Assembly: GCF_021390515.1 (NCBI RefSeq)
Contig: NZ_JAJUXI010000006.1
Span: 1 to 64,000, forward strand
Direction of reading: 5' to 3'
Source of the DNA: Dyadobacter sp. CY326
Lineage (GTDB): Bacteria; Bacteroidota; Bacteroidia; Cytophagales; Spirosomataceae
Length of the DNA stretch: 64,000 nucleotides
This document shows positions 17,547 through 25,706 of this stretch, one piece after another (the stretch's first letter is position 1; each line of letters begins with the position of its first letter). The translations under genes were made by a program, and so were the position numbers. The notes under the pieces were generated by a model. The model was not told the DNA's origin, made no database searches, and saw only the letters and a list, made by a program, of their open reading frames with translations.

Positions 17547-17688
17547 AGTATGGAAGAGTCAAGGGTGTAAAACGGGTGCTTTTTCAGTAAATCAAGATAA
17601 TCATTAACGCTGCAAAGCTATTGTTTGAGTGCAATTATTTCTCAAAAAATAATAGTCTTTTAATGACAACGCAAAATTGCGCTGCGAA

Positions 17689-18198
17689 TTATTTACGAGA
17701 CACTTCCCAGCGCCAGAGCAGCCCGTCATCCGGATCGCTGACGTCTTCTGTTTGCTTAAAACCAATGCTTTCAAGAATGCGCACGGAGGCGTTTTCTTCT
17801 GCCAATGTATGCGCAGTAACTTTTTTCACAGCGCTATGAGCGAATGCATGATCGACCAGTCCCTTCGCTGCTTCCGCGCCGAGCCCTCTTTTTCTGTAAG
17901 CCGGAATAATTTCATAGCCGATCTCGACAACGCCATTTGCATCCGGCTCACCTTTGTAGCCGCAAGAGCCGATCAAAATGTTATCAGGGACATATATAAT
18001 CAAATAAACCCACCAGTCTCTCAACGGAGGGTGGGCTTTCCAGCGATGGTAGGATGGCGTGAAAGTATCCCGGAAATCGGTCCACTTCTTTGGCACATTA
18101 ACACCCATTACGCGGGCTAATGTATTGTTGCCCATGCGAATGGCATCAAAAAGCGTGTCGTCGCAAGGCACAATTCTTAATCGGGGGGTTATGATCAT
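17689..18198 (-). CDS. GNAT family N-acetyltransferase
   Basis: A 169-residue acetyltransferase of the RimJ/RimL-like branch (Acetyltransf_3). IIGYEIIPAYRKRGLGAEAA-type sequence (here EIGYEIIPAYRKRGLGAEAA) holds the acetyl-CoA pyrophosphate-binding R/K-G-x-G-x motif at about 112-124. VTAHTLAEENASVRILESIGF is the typical C-terminal block. Substrates in this branch are often protein N-termini or small amines; here the target is unknown. It lies 31 bp downstream of the stop-side of the next minus-strand run and may be its last gene. Confidence 0.85.
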   Translation of the reverse strand: MIITPRLRIVPCDDTLFDAIRMGNNTLARVMGVNVPKKWTDFRDTFTPSYHRWKAHPPLRDWWVYLIIYVPDNILIGSCGYKGEPDANGVVEIGYEIIPAYRKRGLGAEAAKGLVDHAFAHSAVKKVTAHTLAEENASVRILESIGFKQTEDVSDPDDGLLWRWEVSRK

Positions 18199-18229
18199 GG
18201 TATGAATTTAGCCCCCCAATTTAAGAACA

Positions 18230-19621
18230 TTATGAGTTGTTTTCGTCAAATCGGTCAGTTATCGCTTTGCGGATGGCCTGGTGCGGGCGCATTCCAGAGC
18301 TCTTTGTCCGGGGCACGGCCCTGTCAGCAGATGCATTGGATTTCGCTCGCAAAGCAAGATTTGAAACGGATAAATGGCTGTTTCTCCAAGTGTCATATTC
18401 TTCTTCGCCCATCACATCGCGGCTCACTTGACCGTGCGCATAACCGTCGCCATAGGAATGGACCCGCGTGTCGGTAAGTGCTTTTCTGCGATCGGCTTCC
18501 AGGCTTTCGATCTCAGCTTTGATCTTGGCTTCTTCCTGTTTCAATTCCTCCAACGCGGGCATTAATGCAAGGTCATTTTCAAGAATGCTTTTTTGCGTCA
18601 AATGAGCGGTTAATGCTTGTTGCAGAGGCTCCATTTCTTTCAAAATGCGCTTTCTTCTGCGTCTTAACCGCCAAAGTTTCGGGTCAATCTGTAACCAGCG
18701 ATACCAAAATCCCTGCAAAACCGGCAGCGCCATGCCCAACGAAACCGCACCTGCGATTGCGAAAAGCACGCCGCTAAGCACAAAAGAAAGCAACGCCCAA
18801 GGACTGTTCACCAGATCCAGATTCAATTGATCCGAGTTCCGAAGTGCTTCTTCAATTTTGTTCGTCAGTTCAGGACTGTTGATGGGGGCGCCCGTTAACG
18901 GATCAACCGCATTCAGTTGCAGATTTTTAACCGATTTGTTAATCGCTTCCTTCAACTTGTCTGTCCGGTAAGCTTCGTAACGGAACCAGCCGAGCACGAC
19001 CAATGTAACAATCGCGAAGATGGACAGTGTGAGTTTGAAACCCGCATAACGCGATCTGGCTTTGGGCGTTTCGTTCTTATGGTAAGGCTCCTCAACCAAG
19101 CGGTCATAGGCCGGTTTTAGCAAAATAGATAACATGGCCAAGCCAATTGCAAATGCCCAGGCTTCATTCGAATTGCGAATGTTGAGCGCATAAGCCACAA
19201 TTTCGTGTGAAATGATGAGGTCGCCTGCAATGAAAGAAATCCCGGCAGCCAAAAATATCAGCCCCGCAATCAATGAATAAGACGGCGCTTTGCTGCTCCG
19301 TTTTTCGCGGAGTTCCTCCGTTGTTGAATCAATGTCTGCAACAGAAGCTTCAATGTCCTGCATGCGCTTCGCGGCATTATTCAGACCCATCACTTCGGTT
19401 TGCAGCTTATCATAAGCGGTTTTATGCTCCTTAATCGTTTGCTGCTGCTTGTTTCTCACCGAAAAAAGCTCTTCCTTTTTCGTGTTTAGTCTTTCCATAA
19501 CCCAGTCATGGTTCACATTACTGGATAAATATGCTTCATACACCTGGCGGTCGATGCCTTCAATTCCGCTGGAATAACCATGCTGAAAATCGCCGCCCTG
19601 ATTTGGATTTTGCTCGTTCAT
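18230..19621 (-). CDS. Coiled-coil membrane protein of unknown function (A)
   Basis: I do not recognise a family. The 463-residue protein has an N-terminal coiled coil (about residues 40-105: KKEELFSVRNKQQQTIKEH and following). Two membrane segments follow at about 117-160, two more at about 165-210, and a third pair at about 275-310. After an Arg-rich stretch (WRLRRRRKRILKEME, about 325-340) comes a second coiled coil (about 345-395). The tail has a Gly/His-rich part (SYGDGYAHGQ) and is basic at the end. The protein shares its coil-membrane-coil plan with the upstream neighbour at 19702, 80 bp away, which suggests a two-protein membrane complex. Bacteriophage or secretion genes are not nearby. 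Confidence 0.6.
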   Translation of the reverse strand: MNEQNPNQGGDFQHGYSSGIEGIDRQVYEAYLSSNVNHDWVMERLNTKKEELFSVRNKQQQTIKEHKTAYDKLQTEVMGLNNAAKRMQDIEASVADIDSTTEELREKRSSKAPSYSLIAGLIFLAAGISFIAGDLIISHEIVAYALNIRNSNEAWAFAIGLAMLSILLKPAYDRLVEEPYHKNETPKARSRYAGFKLTLSIFAIVTLVVLGWFRYEAYRTDKLKEAINKSVKNLQLNAVDPLTGAPINSPELTNKIEEALRNSDQLNLDLVNSPWALLSFVLSGVLFAIAGAVSLGMALPVLQGFWYRWLQIDPKLWRLRRRRKRILKEMEPLQQALTAHLTQKSILENDLALMPALEELKQEEAKIKAEIESLEADRRKALTDTRVHSYGDGYAHGQVSRDVMGEEEYDTWRNSHLSVSNLALRAKSNASADRAVPRTKSSGMRPHQAIRKAITDRFDENNS

Positions 19622-19701
19622 GACGATTTATTTTTGTTTGATCAAAAATGAGTTCTTGGTAAATTATTAGGCATTAAGCGAAAAAGCCATGCCTGTGAGG
19701 G

Positions 19702-20853
19702 TTATTCCCTGCTTTTCCGGATCAGGTTAAGCTGTCTGCTCGTCAGCTCGTTTTTCATGCGACGGGCCAGATAAAATTCACTTTCAAAGAGTTTTACCAG
19801 CATATCCCTTTTCGCATTCAGCCTGTCGCGTTCGGTTTCGGCGGCGCTTTGCTCACGCAGGATCTGCCATTTTTTCACCCTAAGCTCGTCAATTTCCTGT
19901 TGCAAAGTCAGACATTCCGTTTCCCAGTTATAGTTGTTGTCTGTGAGGTTTTTGCTGTCCGTTTGAATATTAAGCCAAGCTTGCATATCGTTGCGAAGCA
20001 CCGTAATGTTGCTCAGCAAAAGTTTTCCTGCGAACATGAAAAGGAAGAATACGAACACAAACAGCGCAAATGCCTGCCACCAGGTTTGGTGTGGGATGAC
20101 ATTGGCAAACACAAACAAGGCGGCAGCAAACGGAAGTCCGATTTCTTCCAATAACGATTTCCAGGTCACGCGCGATTCAGTGTCATGGAACAATGAGATT
20201 TTGCCAAACAAGCTGAACATTCCTGCCAGAAACACGCCCAGCGCAATCCATGAATTGTCATTGAACTCCGGTTTCAAAGATTCTCTGATCAGGAAGAAGT
20301 TGCCAATGCACATGGCAATGCAAAGCGTGATTCCGATCAATGTGCGGGGCAAGTGATGGACGCGTTCAGCGTTGGTGACTGGGCTTTTTAGTTTGTCCTT
20401 TAATTCCTCAATGCGGTCATTTTTCTGCCCTATAAAAAGGTTAAGTTCCTGAATGCGTTCGTTATGCTGCTCAATGTTGGCAATGTGTCCGGCTGTAAGG
20501 TTGGAGAAATATTTTTGAATAATATCGGTTTTCTCATTGGGGTCGGATTCCGAAAGTCCAAACAAAACGCCTTCGTCGCGCAATGTGTCTTCATCTTCCA
20601 GCCAATATGGAATGCTGACTTCTACTTTCTGGATTTCCGGCGTTTCTATGAAAACGGGTCGTTGCTGCGGCTGCGGTTGCGCCACAACAGGACGAAGTTC
20701 CTGAGCGGTTGAAGTGACGTTGTTTGGATAAGTAAGTTCGGGGGGAGAGTTAGGCGTTGTTTCATCTTCAACAGGCTCATCATCGTAGTATTGGTCCGTA
20801 TCGGATGGCTTGGGGCGGAACCAGTTCGCAATCAGTTCAGTCAATTTTGACAT
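19702..20853 (-). CDS. Coiled-coil membrane protein of unknown function (B)
   Basis: A 383-residue protein without a recognised family. The first 75 residues are acidic and Pro/Gln-rich (disordered). The block VSIPYWLEDEDTLRDEGVLFG follows, then a coiled coil (about 115-155), four hydrophobic segments (about 168-190, 202-218, 235-253 and 258-278), and a long second coiled coil to the C terminus that ends in basic residues. It has no signal peptide, so the tail parts are probably cytoplasmic. The plan mirrors that of protein A downstream, and the psi-like gene lies 97 bp upstream on the same strand. Function unknown. Confidence 0.6.
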   Translation of the reverse strand: MSKLTELIANWFRPKPSDTDQYYDDEPVEDETTPNSPPELTYPNNVTSTAQELRPVVAQPQPQQRPVFIETPEIQKVEVSIPYWLEDEDTLRDEGVLFGLSESDPNEKTDIIQKYFSNLTAGHIANIEQHNERIQELNLFIGQKNDRIEELKDKLKSPVTNAERVHHLPRTLIGITLCIAMCIGNFFLIRESLKPEFNDNSWIALGVFLAGMFSLFGKISLFHDTESRVTWKSLLEEIGLPFAAALFVFANVIPHQTWWQAFALFVFVFFLFMFAGKLLLSNITVLRNDMQAWLNIQTDSKNLTDNNYNWETECLTLQQEIDELRVKKWQILREQSAAETERDRLNAKRDMLVKLFESEFYLARRMKNELTSRQLNLIRKSRE

Positions 20854-20950
20854 AGTTTTTCATGGGTTAGCCTGCGATTATCCATGAAAACAGAGAAGAT
20901 TGCTACATTATTGTGATGATCGGCCATTAAAAAAGCTAACATCCTCGCAA

Positions 20951-21547
20951 TTAGGACATTTCAAACATCTTCTTTAAAGCCTGCCATAGTTTTTTCTTCA
21001 AATCACGATCTGCTTCAATGACAGGAAGCGGATCAGTCAAAAGGAACCAAACGCCTTCCACCAGTTTTGGTGTGTAAGGAATCAGTAGAAGGTCCAGATG
21101 GAGCTTGATGAGCGGGACGCCGAATGTGATAAAGAAATTGGTTTGCTTCTCGGACAGCACTTTTCTGGCGTCCGGGCCTTTCAGAAAACTGTAATTAATG
21201 ATGTCAGCTTTGTCAATTGAATGTCCGACTGCTTTTAAAATATTATCCAAAAACACGGATTCAGACGAGTCAACCTGCTTTTGCTTCGGCTCATCGATCA
21301 AGATGAGAATGCTGTGCTGCAATGTTGGGAAAATCGCTGCTGGCGGCGGTGCGGGCGTTGGCTTGGAATCGGGTTGCAGAGTTGGATTGTCAGCGGTTAG
21401 GAGCGCGGGCGCCGTTTGCTTTGCCTGAGCTGGTTCTGCTGCAACCGTTTGCACTTCCGATTTTTCGCTGATTACGAAGTCTGAATCCAGTCGGAACAAA
21501 GTTTCGTTCTGGTAAAGAATTTGGTAAAGTGCAGCAGATGATGACAT
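20951..21547 (-). CDS. Unknown protein with a HolD (DNA polymerase III psi)-like pattern
   Basis: The 198-residue protein has an N-terminal conserved stretch (ALYQILYQNETLFRL), a Pro/Ala/Gln linker (about 35-75) and a compact C-terminal domain (about 78-198). In that domain SESVFLDNILKAVGHSID, FFITFGVPLIKL and DRDLKKKLWQALKKMF follow one another as in E. coli HolD (psi), where LVSDVLRALTVS, WRLGTDEPL and ARAALWQQI occur in the same order. Psi has a uracil-DNA-glycosylase-like fold and links the clamp loader to SSB. The resemblance was judged by eye and is weak; 'hypothetical protein' remains the safe name. It lies 21 bp upstream of, and on the same strand as, the nuclease gene. Confidence 0.55.
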   Translation of the reverse strand: MSSSAALYQILYQNETLFRLDSDFVISEKSEVQTVAAEPAQAKQTAPALLTADNPTLQPDSKPTPAPPPAAIFPTLQHSILILIDEPKQKQVDSSESVFLDNILKAVGHSIDKADIINYSFLKGPDARKVLSEKQTNFFITFGVPLIKLHLDLLLIPYTPKLVEGVWFLLTDPLPVIEADRDLKKKLWQALKKMFEMS

Positions 21548-21568
21548 TAGGGAAAGTTTGATTAAATC

Positions 21569-22117
21569 TTAAAGCACACCAAAGATAGAAGTTGGCTGAC
21601 TCCAAATGCCCACTTTTTGCTTTTTCGCCTGAATTTCCAAATTCGCGTATTCAATGCTTTTCGAATATTTCTTGAAATGAACGGCCAGTCCTTTCTTTAC
21701 CAGTTCTTTATTCAAAATCCGTCCATTCGGCAGCACGACTTCGCCGAGTAACCTGCCATATTTATCAAAATCACCCGAATGCTTGATTGTCACCGTTTTA
21801 CGAAAGCATAAGTCGCTGGTAAATTGTTTGGCGACTTTGTAATAAGGTTTGCCGCGCTCGGGGCAGTTTACATGCAAAAGTCTGATCCTGACTGGTTTTC
21901 CCATTCTATGACCGGCCTTTTTTCCGTTGAAAACAAATTTTAGTTCAATTGTATCACCATCCTGAATCCCAATCACTTCGGCCTTTAACGGGCTCGGTAA
22001 CGTGTTGCTTTTCTGAATGATGTCATTTTGAAGACGAAGTGCATTGTTATTGGTAAAAGATGAAAGCGCGATAATCAGCGCAAGGGCAATCAGGCAATTG
22101 TATTTAACTCTACTCAC
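21569..22117 (-). CDS. Thermonuclease-like exported protein
   Basis: A Staphylococcal-nuclease (SNase) fold protein of 182 residues with an N-terminal hydrophobic export segment (about 8-24). The catalytic arginines and glutamate are recognisable: RIRLLHVNCPE holds the equivalents of Arg35 and Glu43, and DKYGRLLGEV that of Arg87. IQDGDTIEL holds the Asp21 calcium ligand. The second calcium ligand, Asp40 in Staphylococcus, is replaced by Asn and the following Thr by Cys, so calcium-dependent activity may be altered. It would degrade nucleic acid outside the inner membrane if active. It is packed 2 bp from the cytochrome gene, so the two are likely co-transcribed. Confidence 0.82.
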   Translation of the reverse strand: MSRVKYNCLIALALIIALSSFTNNNALRLQNDIIQKSNTLPSPLKAEVIGIQDGDTIELKFVFNGKKAGHRMGKPVRIRLLHVNCPERGKPYYKVAKQFTSDLCFRKTVTIKHSGDFDKYGRLLGEVVLPNGRILNKELVKKGLAVHFKKYSKSIEYANLEIQAKKQKVGIWSQPTSIFGVL

Positions 22118-22119
22118 TA

Positions 22120-22545
22120 TTATTTTTCTTCAAGCTTGTACCATTTAATGTCTTTTAGCGGCTTTCTGCGCGCCGCTGAGGCGGTGGGGGCGTAATGTTT
22201 TTCGAGATAATCCAGAACTTGTTTTTCTGTTTCTCCCAAGTTCCACAGATTATGATTCGCCTGCATCCACCTGATTTTTTGCTTCCATCCGTCACGTGTA
22301 AAGCGGTTGGCAATAATCAGCTTGGATGAATGGCAGCTAATGCATTGCGCCTTGACCATATACAGGTTTTCATCTGCAACAAGTCCCGTTTCAGCATCCT
22401 TTTTGAGCGTGTCCGCCAGCATAGGAAGCGGCATACTTTGTTGTTGCGATTCCGGCAGATCGGCACGGAAAGCATTGGACATTAATCCTAATGACAGGAA
22501 AAGCGCCACGATGATGCCCACTTTTATATTTTTTATCAATTGCAT
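22120..22545 (-). CDS. Small cytochrome c-like subunit (SorB-like)
   Basis: A 141-residue exported monohaem protein. From ATG 22545 it starts MQLIKNIKVGIIVALFLSLG, a clear signal peptide; longer forms would overlap the preceding gene. AQCISCHSSKLIIANRF contains the CxxCH haem site, and WMQANHNLWNLGETEKQVLDYL ends the domain, as in the electron-accepting subunit of sulfite dehydrogenases. It follows the molybdoenzyme gene by 19 bp, so it is probably the electron acceptor for that enzyme and passes electrons to the respiratory chain. Confidence 0.82.
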   Translation of the reverse strand: MQLIKNIKVGIIVALFLSLGLMSNAFRADLPESQQQSMPLPMLADTLKKDAETGLVADENLYMVKAQCISCHSSKLIIANRFTRDGWKQKIRWMQANHNLWNLGETEKQVLDYLEKHYAPTASAARRKPLKDIKWYKLEEK

Positions 22546-22564
22546 TTCTTGGATTTTTACAAAA

Positions 22565-23797
22565 CTAGCCCACTTTAACTGCAATGCGTTCGCAGGCATT
22601 GTTCAAATAACCACCCGGATTCCAGGTCGGAGTCACCATTGGCTGCGCATTGCCCTTATCGTCAGTCGCTTTTGCCCACACTTCGTAATAACCTTTGGAA
22701 GGGAATTTCAGTTTGGCAGACCATTGCTGCCAGGCCAGGCGGTTCGCGGGTGATTCGAGCTTACATTCTTTCCAGGTTGCGCCAAAATCAATGGAAACTT
22801 CCATTTTTTTAATTGAATGATCACCTGCCCACGCATGCCCACGCAAAGATAATTCTGCGTCAGTTGCAATCATTGCACCCGATTTCGGATAAGTGATCAA
22901 TGACTTCACAGGCATTGATTCAATGATTTTGAAATATTCGTCCGTTTGCGGAACATCTTCACCCGGCGCAACCGGACTTTTCGGCATTTTGTAACTATGG
23001 CCTTCCATTTTCGCGCCGTCGTGCACTTTGTTACGCACCGAAATCCGGCTGATCCATTTTCCGGAAACCGAAGCAGGCCAGCCGCCGATTACCAATCTTA
23101 ACGGATAACCGTGAAATTCAGGAAGATCTTTTCCATTCAATTGCCAGGCAAGCAATGTCTCGTCTTCCAATGCCTTTGCCATCGGCACACCTCTTGAAAT
23201 CGCCTCTTTTTTCGGGTCTTTGCTCAAATGCAGATCTTTTCCGTGGTAACCAATGTAGACTGCGTCATCTTTAATGCCCGCATCGGCCAAAATATCTTTC
23301 AGCCTTACGCCCGTCCACTCCGCGCAATGCACCGCACCTTGTCCCCATTGATTTCCCGAAGCCTGCGGCTGAAATCCCGAACGGCCATTGCCGCCACATT
23401 CGAGCACCAGTTGATATGTGTGCGTTTTAAAGCGCTTTTTCAGATCTGCAAGCGTGTAGGTTTTGGTAGTTTTGACAGATTCGCCGTCAATCGTTAATGT
23501 CCAGGAACTCGCATCAATCTTTTCAGGAACGAGGCCATTGTTTCTGATAAACATTTTCTCAACCGGCGTAACTTTGTCATCCAGCAAATGCACGGGCGAT
23601 TCCACATTCCAGGGCTTGTCTCCCTGCACGATCATTTCCGGGCTTTTGCCCTTCAACGCATCGTTCTCGTCCAAGAATAAAGGCACGTAGCCTTCCGGCA
23701 TTCTGTCAGCAAACACAATGTTAGTCCCCAGTGCAGTGGCTAGCGCCGCAATGCTGCCTTGCTTCAAAAAGCCACGTCTGTTAAATGCAGAATTCAT
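22565..23797 (-). CDS. Periplasmic molybdenum sulfite dehydrogenase (SorA/SoxC-like)
   Basis: A sulfite-oxidase family enzyme of 410 residues. The Tat-type leader NRRGFLKQGSIAALATALG precedes the mature part. The Mo-pterin domain has LECGGNGRSGFQPQ, where Cys134 is the expected Mo ligand, GVRLKDILADAG, EFHGYPLRLVIGGWPAS and the KWISRI motif. A Mo-co dimerisation domain (Ig-like, about 295-405: VSIDFGATWKECKL) follows. It would oxidise sulfite, or a related S or organic substrate, in the periplasm and give electrons to the downstream cytochrome. SoxC-like and YedY-like roles are alternatives, but the cytochrome pairing supports SorAB. Confidence 0.88.
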   Translation of the reverse strand: MNSAFNRRGFLKQGSIAALATALGTNIVFADRMPEGYVPLFLDENDALKGKSPEMIVQGDKPWNVESPVHLLDDKVTPVEKMFIRNNGLVPEKIDASSWTLTIDGESVKTTKTYTLADLKKRFKTHTYQLVLECGGNGRSGFQPQASGNQWGQGAVHCAEWTGVRLKDILADAGIKDDAVYIGYHGKDLHLSKDPKKEAISRGVPMAKALEDETLLAWQLNGKDLPEFHGYPLRLVIGGWPASVSGKWISRISVRNKVHDGAKMEGHSYKMPKSPVAPGEDVPQTDEYFKIIESMPVKSLITYPKSGAMIATDAELSLRGHAWAGDHSIKKMEVSIDFGATWKECKLESPANRLAWQQWSAKLKFPSKGYYEVWAKATDDKGNAQPMVTPTWNPGGYLNNACERIAVKVG

Positions 23798-23889
23798 TTT
23801 TCGGTTCAGAAATAGTTCAGAATATCAACGGTCGAATTTACGTAAACGATATTGGTAAAGCATGTGAATGTCCCTATTTAAGGGATATT

Positions 23890-23926
23890 TAATAAAAAAG
23901 AGGCCGTCCACCGGACAGCCTCTCGC
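23890..23926 (-). terminator. Terminator of the ferritin-like operon
   Basis: On the minus strand AGAGGCTGTCC and GGACGGCCTCT pair with one mismatch around a short GGT loop, followed by six T. It lies about 90 bp after the stop at 24013. Confidence 0.85.
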
Positions 23927-24012
23927 TTCACAATAATAGTGTGTACTGACACTTAGAACATTACGTTCACTTTAAAAAAGTGCATGCATACGTTCAACAG
24001 GGGAGAATCTAC

Positions 24013-24804
24013 TTATGCCTTGATAAACGGACCTGCAATTGCAAGCACCGCTTCTTTTGTCAATGGTTCATCAAATGCTTCTGAAATAGCCGCATCCGAT
24101 TTTGAAGCCAGGCCTTTCAGGTTCACACCGCCTTGCGTCAGGTTGTCTTCACCAGCGTAAATCGCTGGAACTGCGCCTTCTTTTCCTGTAATCCAGCCTT
24201 TCATAGCTGGGTTAGCAGTGACTGTTGCCGCCAATCTGCGTGCAATCGCCGCGTGGCGTGCTTCAACAGAGTGAACTTGCAATGCGTATTCCAAAATCTG
24301 CGGATCAGCAAGCAATTCGCCAGCTTGTCCTTTGTATGCACGCACACCTGTGTCTTCCAATGCGCTGGAAACGGTCACGAATGTTTTGTAATTGGTAAAT
24401 ACATCAGCAAATGCGCCGCCGTATTTGAAATCAAAAGTTGGTTTTTTGATCGCTTTTGCACCCAAAGCTTTCACAAGGAATGCAACGTGCTGTGTTTCGT
24501 GCTTGCCAATTTGTGTGAAAATCACTTTATCAGAAGCCGGGATCAAACCTGCGGCAGCGTTACCCGCTTTGTAAAATTCGTCTTCCAGATATTCGAGCGT
24601 CAAAGCGTAGTTCAACACGTCAACTGCCTTTGCAGACTGCGCATATGCTTTGTTTACGATCGAAGCAAATACAGTAGGGATTGCAACTGTTGCCAGTTTA
24701 CTACCAATTCTGTTCATAAAATGACGGCGTGTGGCATATTCGATTCGGCCAGCTGCATCTCCGTCAATTTTTTGAAAATCATCTATTATTTTGAAAATAT
24801 CCAT
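24013..24804 (-). CDS. Ferritin-like domain protein (DUF4439/Ferritin_2), second of tandem pair
   Basis: A 263-residue protein with the four-helix Ferritin_2 domain. A Tat-like segment (ATRRHFMNRIGSKLATVAIPTVF, quoted in part from residues 25-44) precedes it. Candidate iron ligands repeat in LTLEYLEDEFYKAG (about 71-84), KHETQHVAFL (about 99-108) and HSVEARHAAIARRL (about 178-191), all of which carry the E-x-x-H/E-x-x-x-E pattern of ferritin helices. Members of this family in Bacteroidota occur as tandem exported pairs near desiccation or oxidative stress genes; the role is unproven. It follows the second paralogue by 28 bp in one operon. Confidence 0.82.
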   Translation of the reverse strand: MDIFKIIDDFQKIDGDAAGRIEYATRRHFMNRIGSKLATVAIPTVFASIVNKAYAQSAKAVDVLNYALTLEYLEDEFYKAGNAAAGLIPASDKVIFTQIGKHETQHVAFLVKALGAKAIKKPTFDFKYGGAFADVFTNYKTFVTVSSALEDTGVRAYKGQAGELLADPQILEYALQVHSVEARHAAIARRLAATVTANPAMKGWITGKEGAVPAIYAGEDNLTQGGVNLKGLASKSDAAISEAFDEPLTKEAVLAIAGPFIKA

Positions 24805-24832
24805 TGTTTCTGAGTCAAAATTTGTGTTGAAA

Positions 24833-25558
24833 TTATTTACCTACGTTCGCTCCTGTGATCGTATCTTTCACATAGCCCTTCACAGCTGCTAGAATGTCAG
24901 CAGGTGCAACAGCTTTGTCGAATCCGTCGCCGTTGATGATGTCATCACCAGCAAAATCAGCAGATTTAGGATTGATCAGGTCGCGAATAACCGCAGCGTG
25001 GCGCGCTTCTACGGAAACGATTTTTCCGGCAAGCAGTAAATATCCACCGTCTTTGATAAGCTTTCCTGCACCGTTATATGCAGCTACACCAGTATCTTCA
25101 AATAATTTGGCAGCGCCTAAAACCGCGTCGCGTTTTGTAAAATCAATGGCAGCAAAGTTTGGTGTCAGACCTTTAATCGCCTTGTCGCCCAATGCAGTTT
25201 TGAAAAAATCGCGGTGAATTACTTCGTGGTCACGGATGTCAGTAAGAATGGTCTTCTCAGCGTCCGTCATGCCAGCATATGGCGTTGCAATCACCTGTGT
25301 ATAAAATGCAGCTTCCAATTGTTCAAGAGCGTATGCATAGTTCAATACACCAACATCTCCCGTTCCCAAGTCTACCGCATCGCCTGTTCCCGGGATCATT
25401 GGATCCGGATCGTCGTCGTTACAAGCAGCACTTAGTACGATTGTTCCCAGAGATGTGGCCAATCCGGCAGAACGCAAAAACAAACGTCTGTTGACTACTG
25501 ACGTGATTTCTCCCGCTTTTTCTTCGGAGTTGTTTTTTGATTTCATTATTCTGTTCAT
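24833..25558 (-). CDS. Ferritin-like domain lipoprotein, first of tandem pair
   Basis: A 241-residue Ferritin_2 domain protein. The leader contains NRRLFLRSAGLATSLGTIVL, a twin-arginine motif, then LSAAC at about residue 46, a possible lipobox, so it may be a Tat-exported lipoprotein. YALEQLEAAFYTQVI (about 76-90), RDHEVIHRDFFK (about 108-119) and SVEARHAAVIRDL (about 182-194) provide the helix ligand pairs. It resembles its downstream paralogue throughout. Its leader holds a hairpin 25 bp before the start and a terminator-like hairpin about 125 bp upstream, so expression may be conditional. Confidence 0.82.
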   Translation of the reverse strand: MNRIMKSKNNSEEKAGEITSVVNRRLFLRSAGLATSLGTIVLSAACNDDDPDPMIPGTGDAVDLGTGDVGVLNYAYALEQLEAAFYTQVIATPYAGMTDAEKTILTDIRDHEVIHRDFFKTALGDKAIKGLTPNFAAIDFTKRDAVLGAAKLFEDTGVAAYNGAGKLIKDGGYLLLAGKIVSVEARHAAVIRDLINPKSADFAGDDIINGDGFDKAVAPADILAAVKGYVKDTITGANVGK

Positions 25559-25582
25559 AGCAATAAAGGTTTCTTAATGTTC

Positions 25583-25599
25583 CTTTCGTTTATCGAAAG
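25583..25599. repeat. Short perfect dyad upstream of the ferritin operon
   Basis: CTTTCG-TTTAT-CGAAAG is a 6-bp perfect dyad 25 bp before the ATG of the 25558 gene. It may be a 5' UTR hairpin or operator; there is no direct evidence for a regulator. Confidence 0.4.
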
Positions 25600-25682
25600 A
25601 TTTAACAGACCTACGACCTCATTTTTGCTTTAGATCAAAACAATTGAAAAAAGGAATGAAGAAGTTGCACTGGAGGGCAAAC

Positions 25683-25706
25683 AAAAAGAGCCTATTGCTA
25701 GGCTCC
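25683..25706 (-). terminator. Terminator-like hairpin in the 25559-26134 gap
   Basis: On the minus strand GAGCCTAGCAATAGGCTC folds into a 6-bp stem and is followed by TTTTTG. No minus-strand coding gene is found upstream of it, so it could end a small RNA or attenuate the ferritin operon whose start is 125 bp further on. The remaining gap, 25707-26030, is very AT-rich and holds no reading frame or RNA I can support. Confidence 0.5.

Noticed and set aside
24133..24813. 226-residue plus-strand frame antisense to the ferritin-like gene
   Set aside because: Cys- and His-rich composition without domain; the opposite strand has clear ferritin helices.
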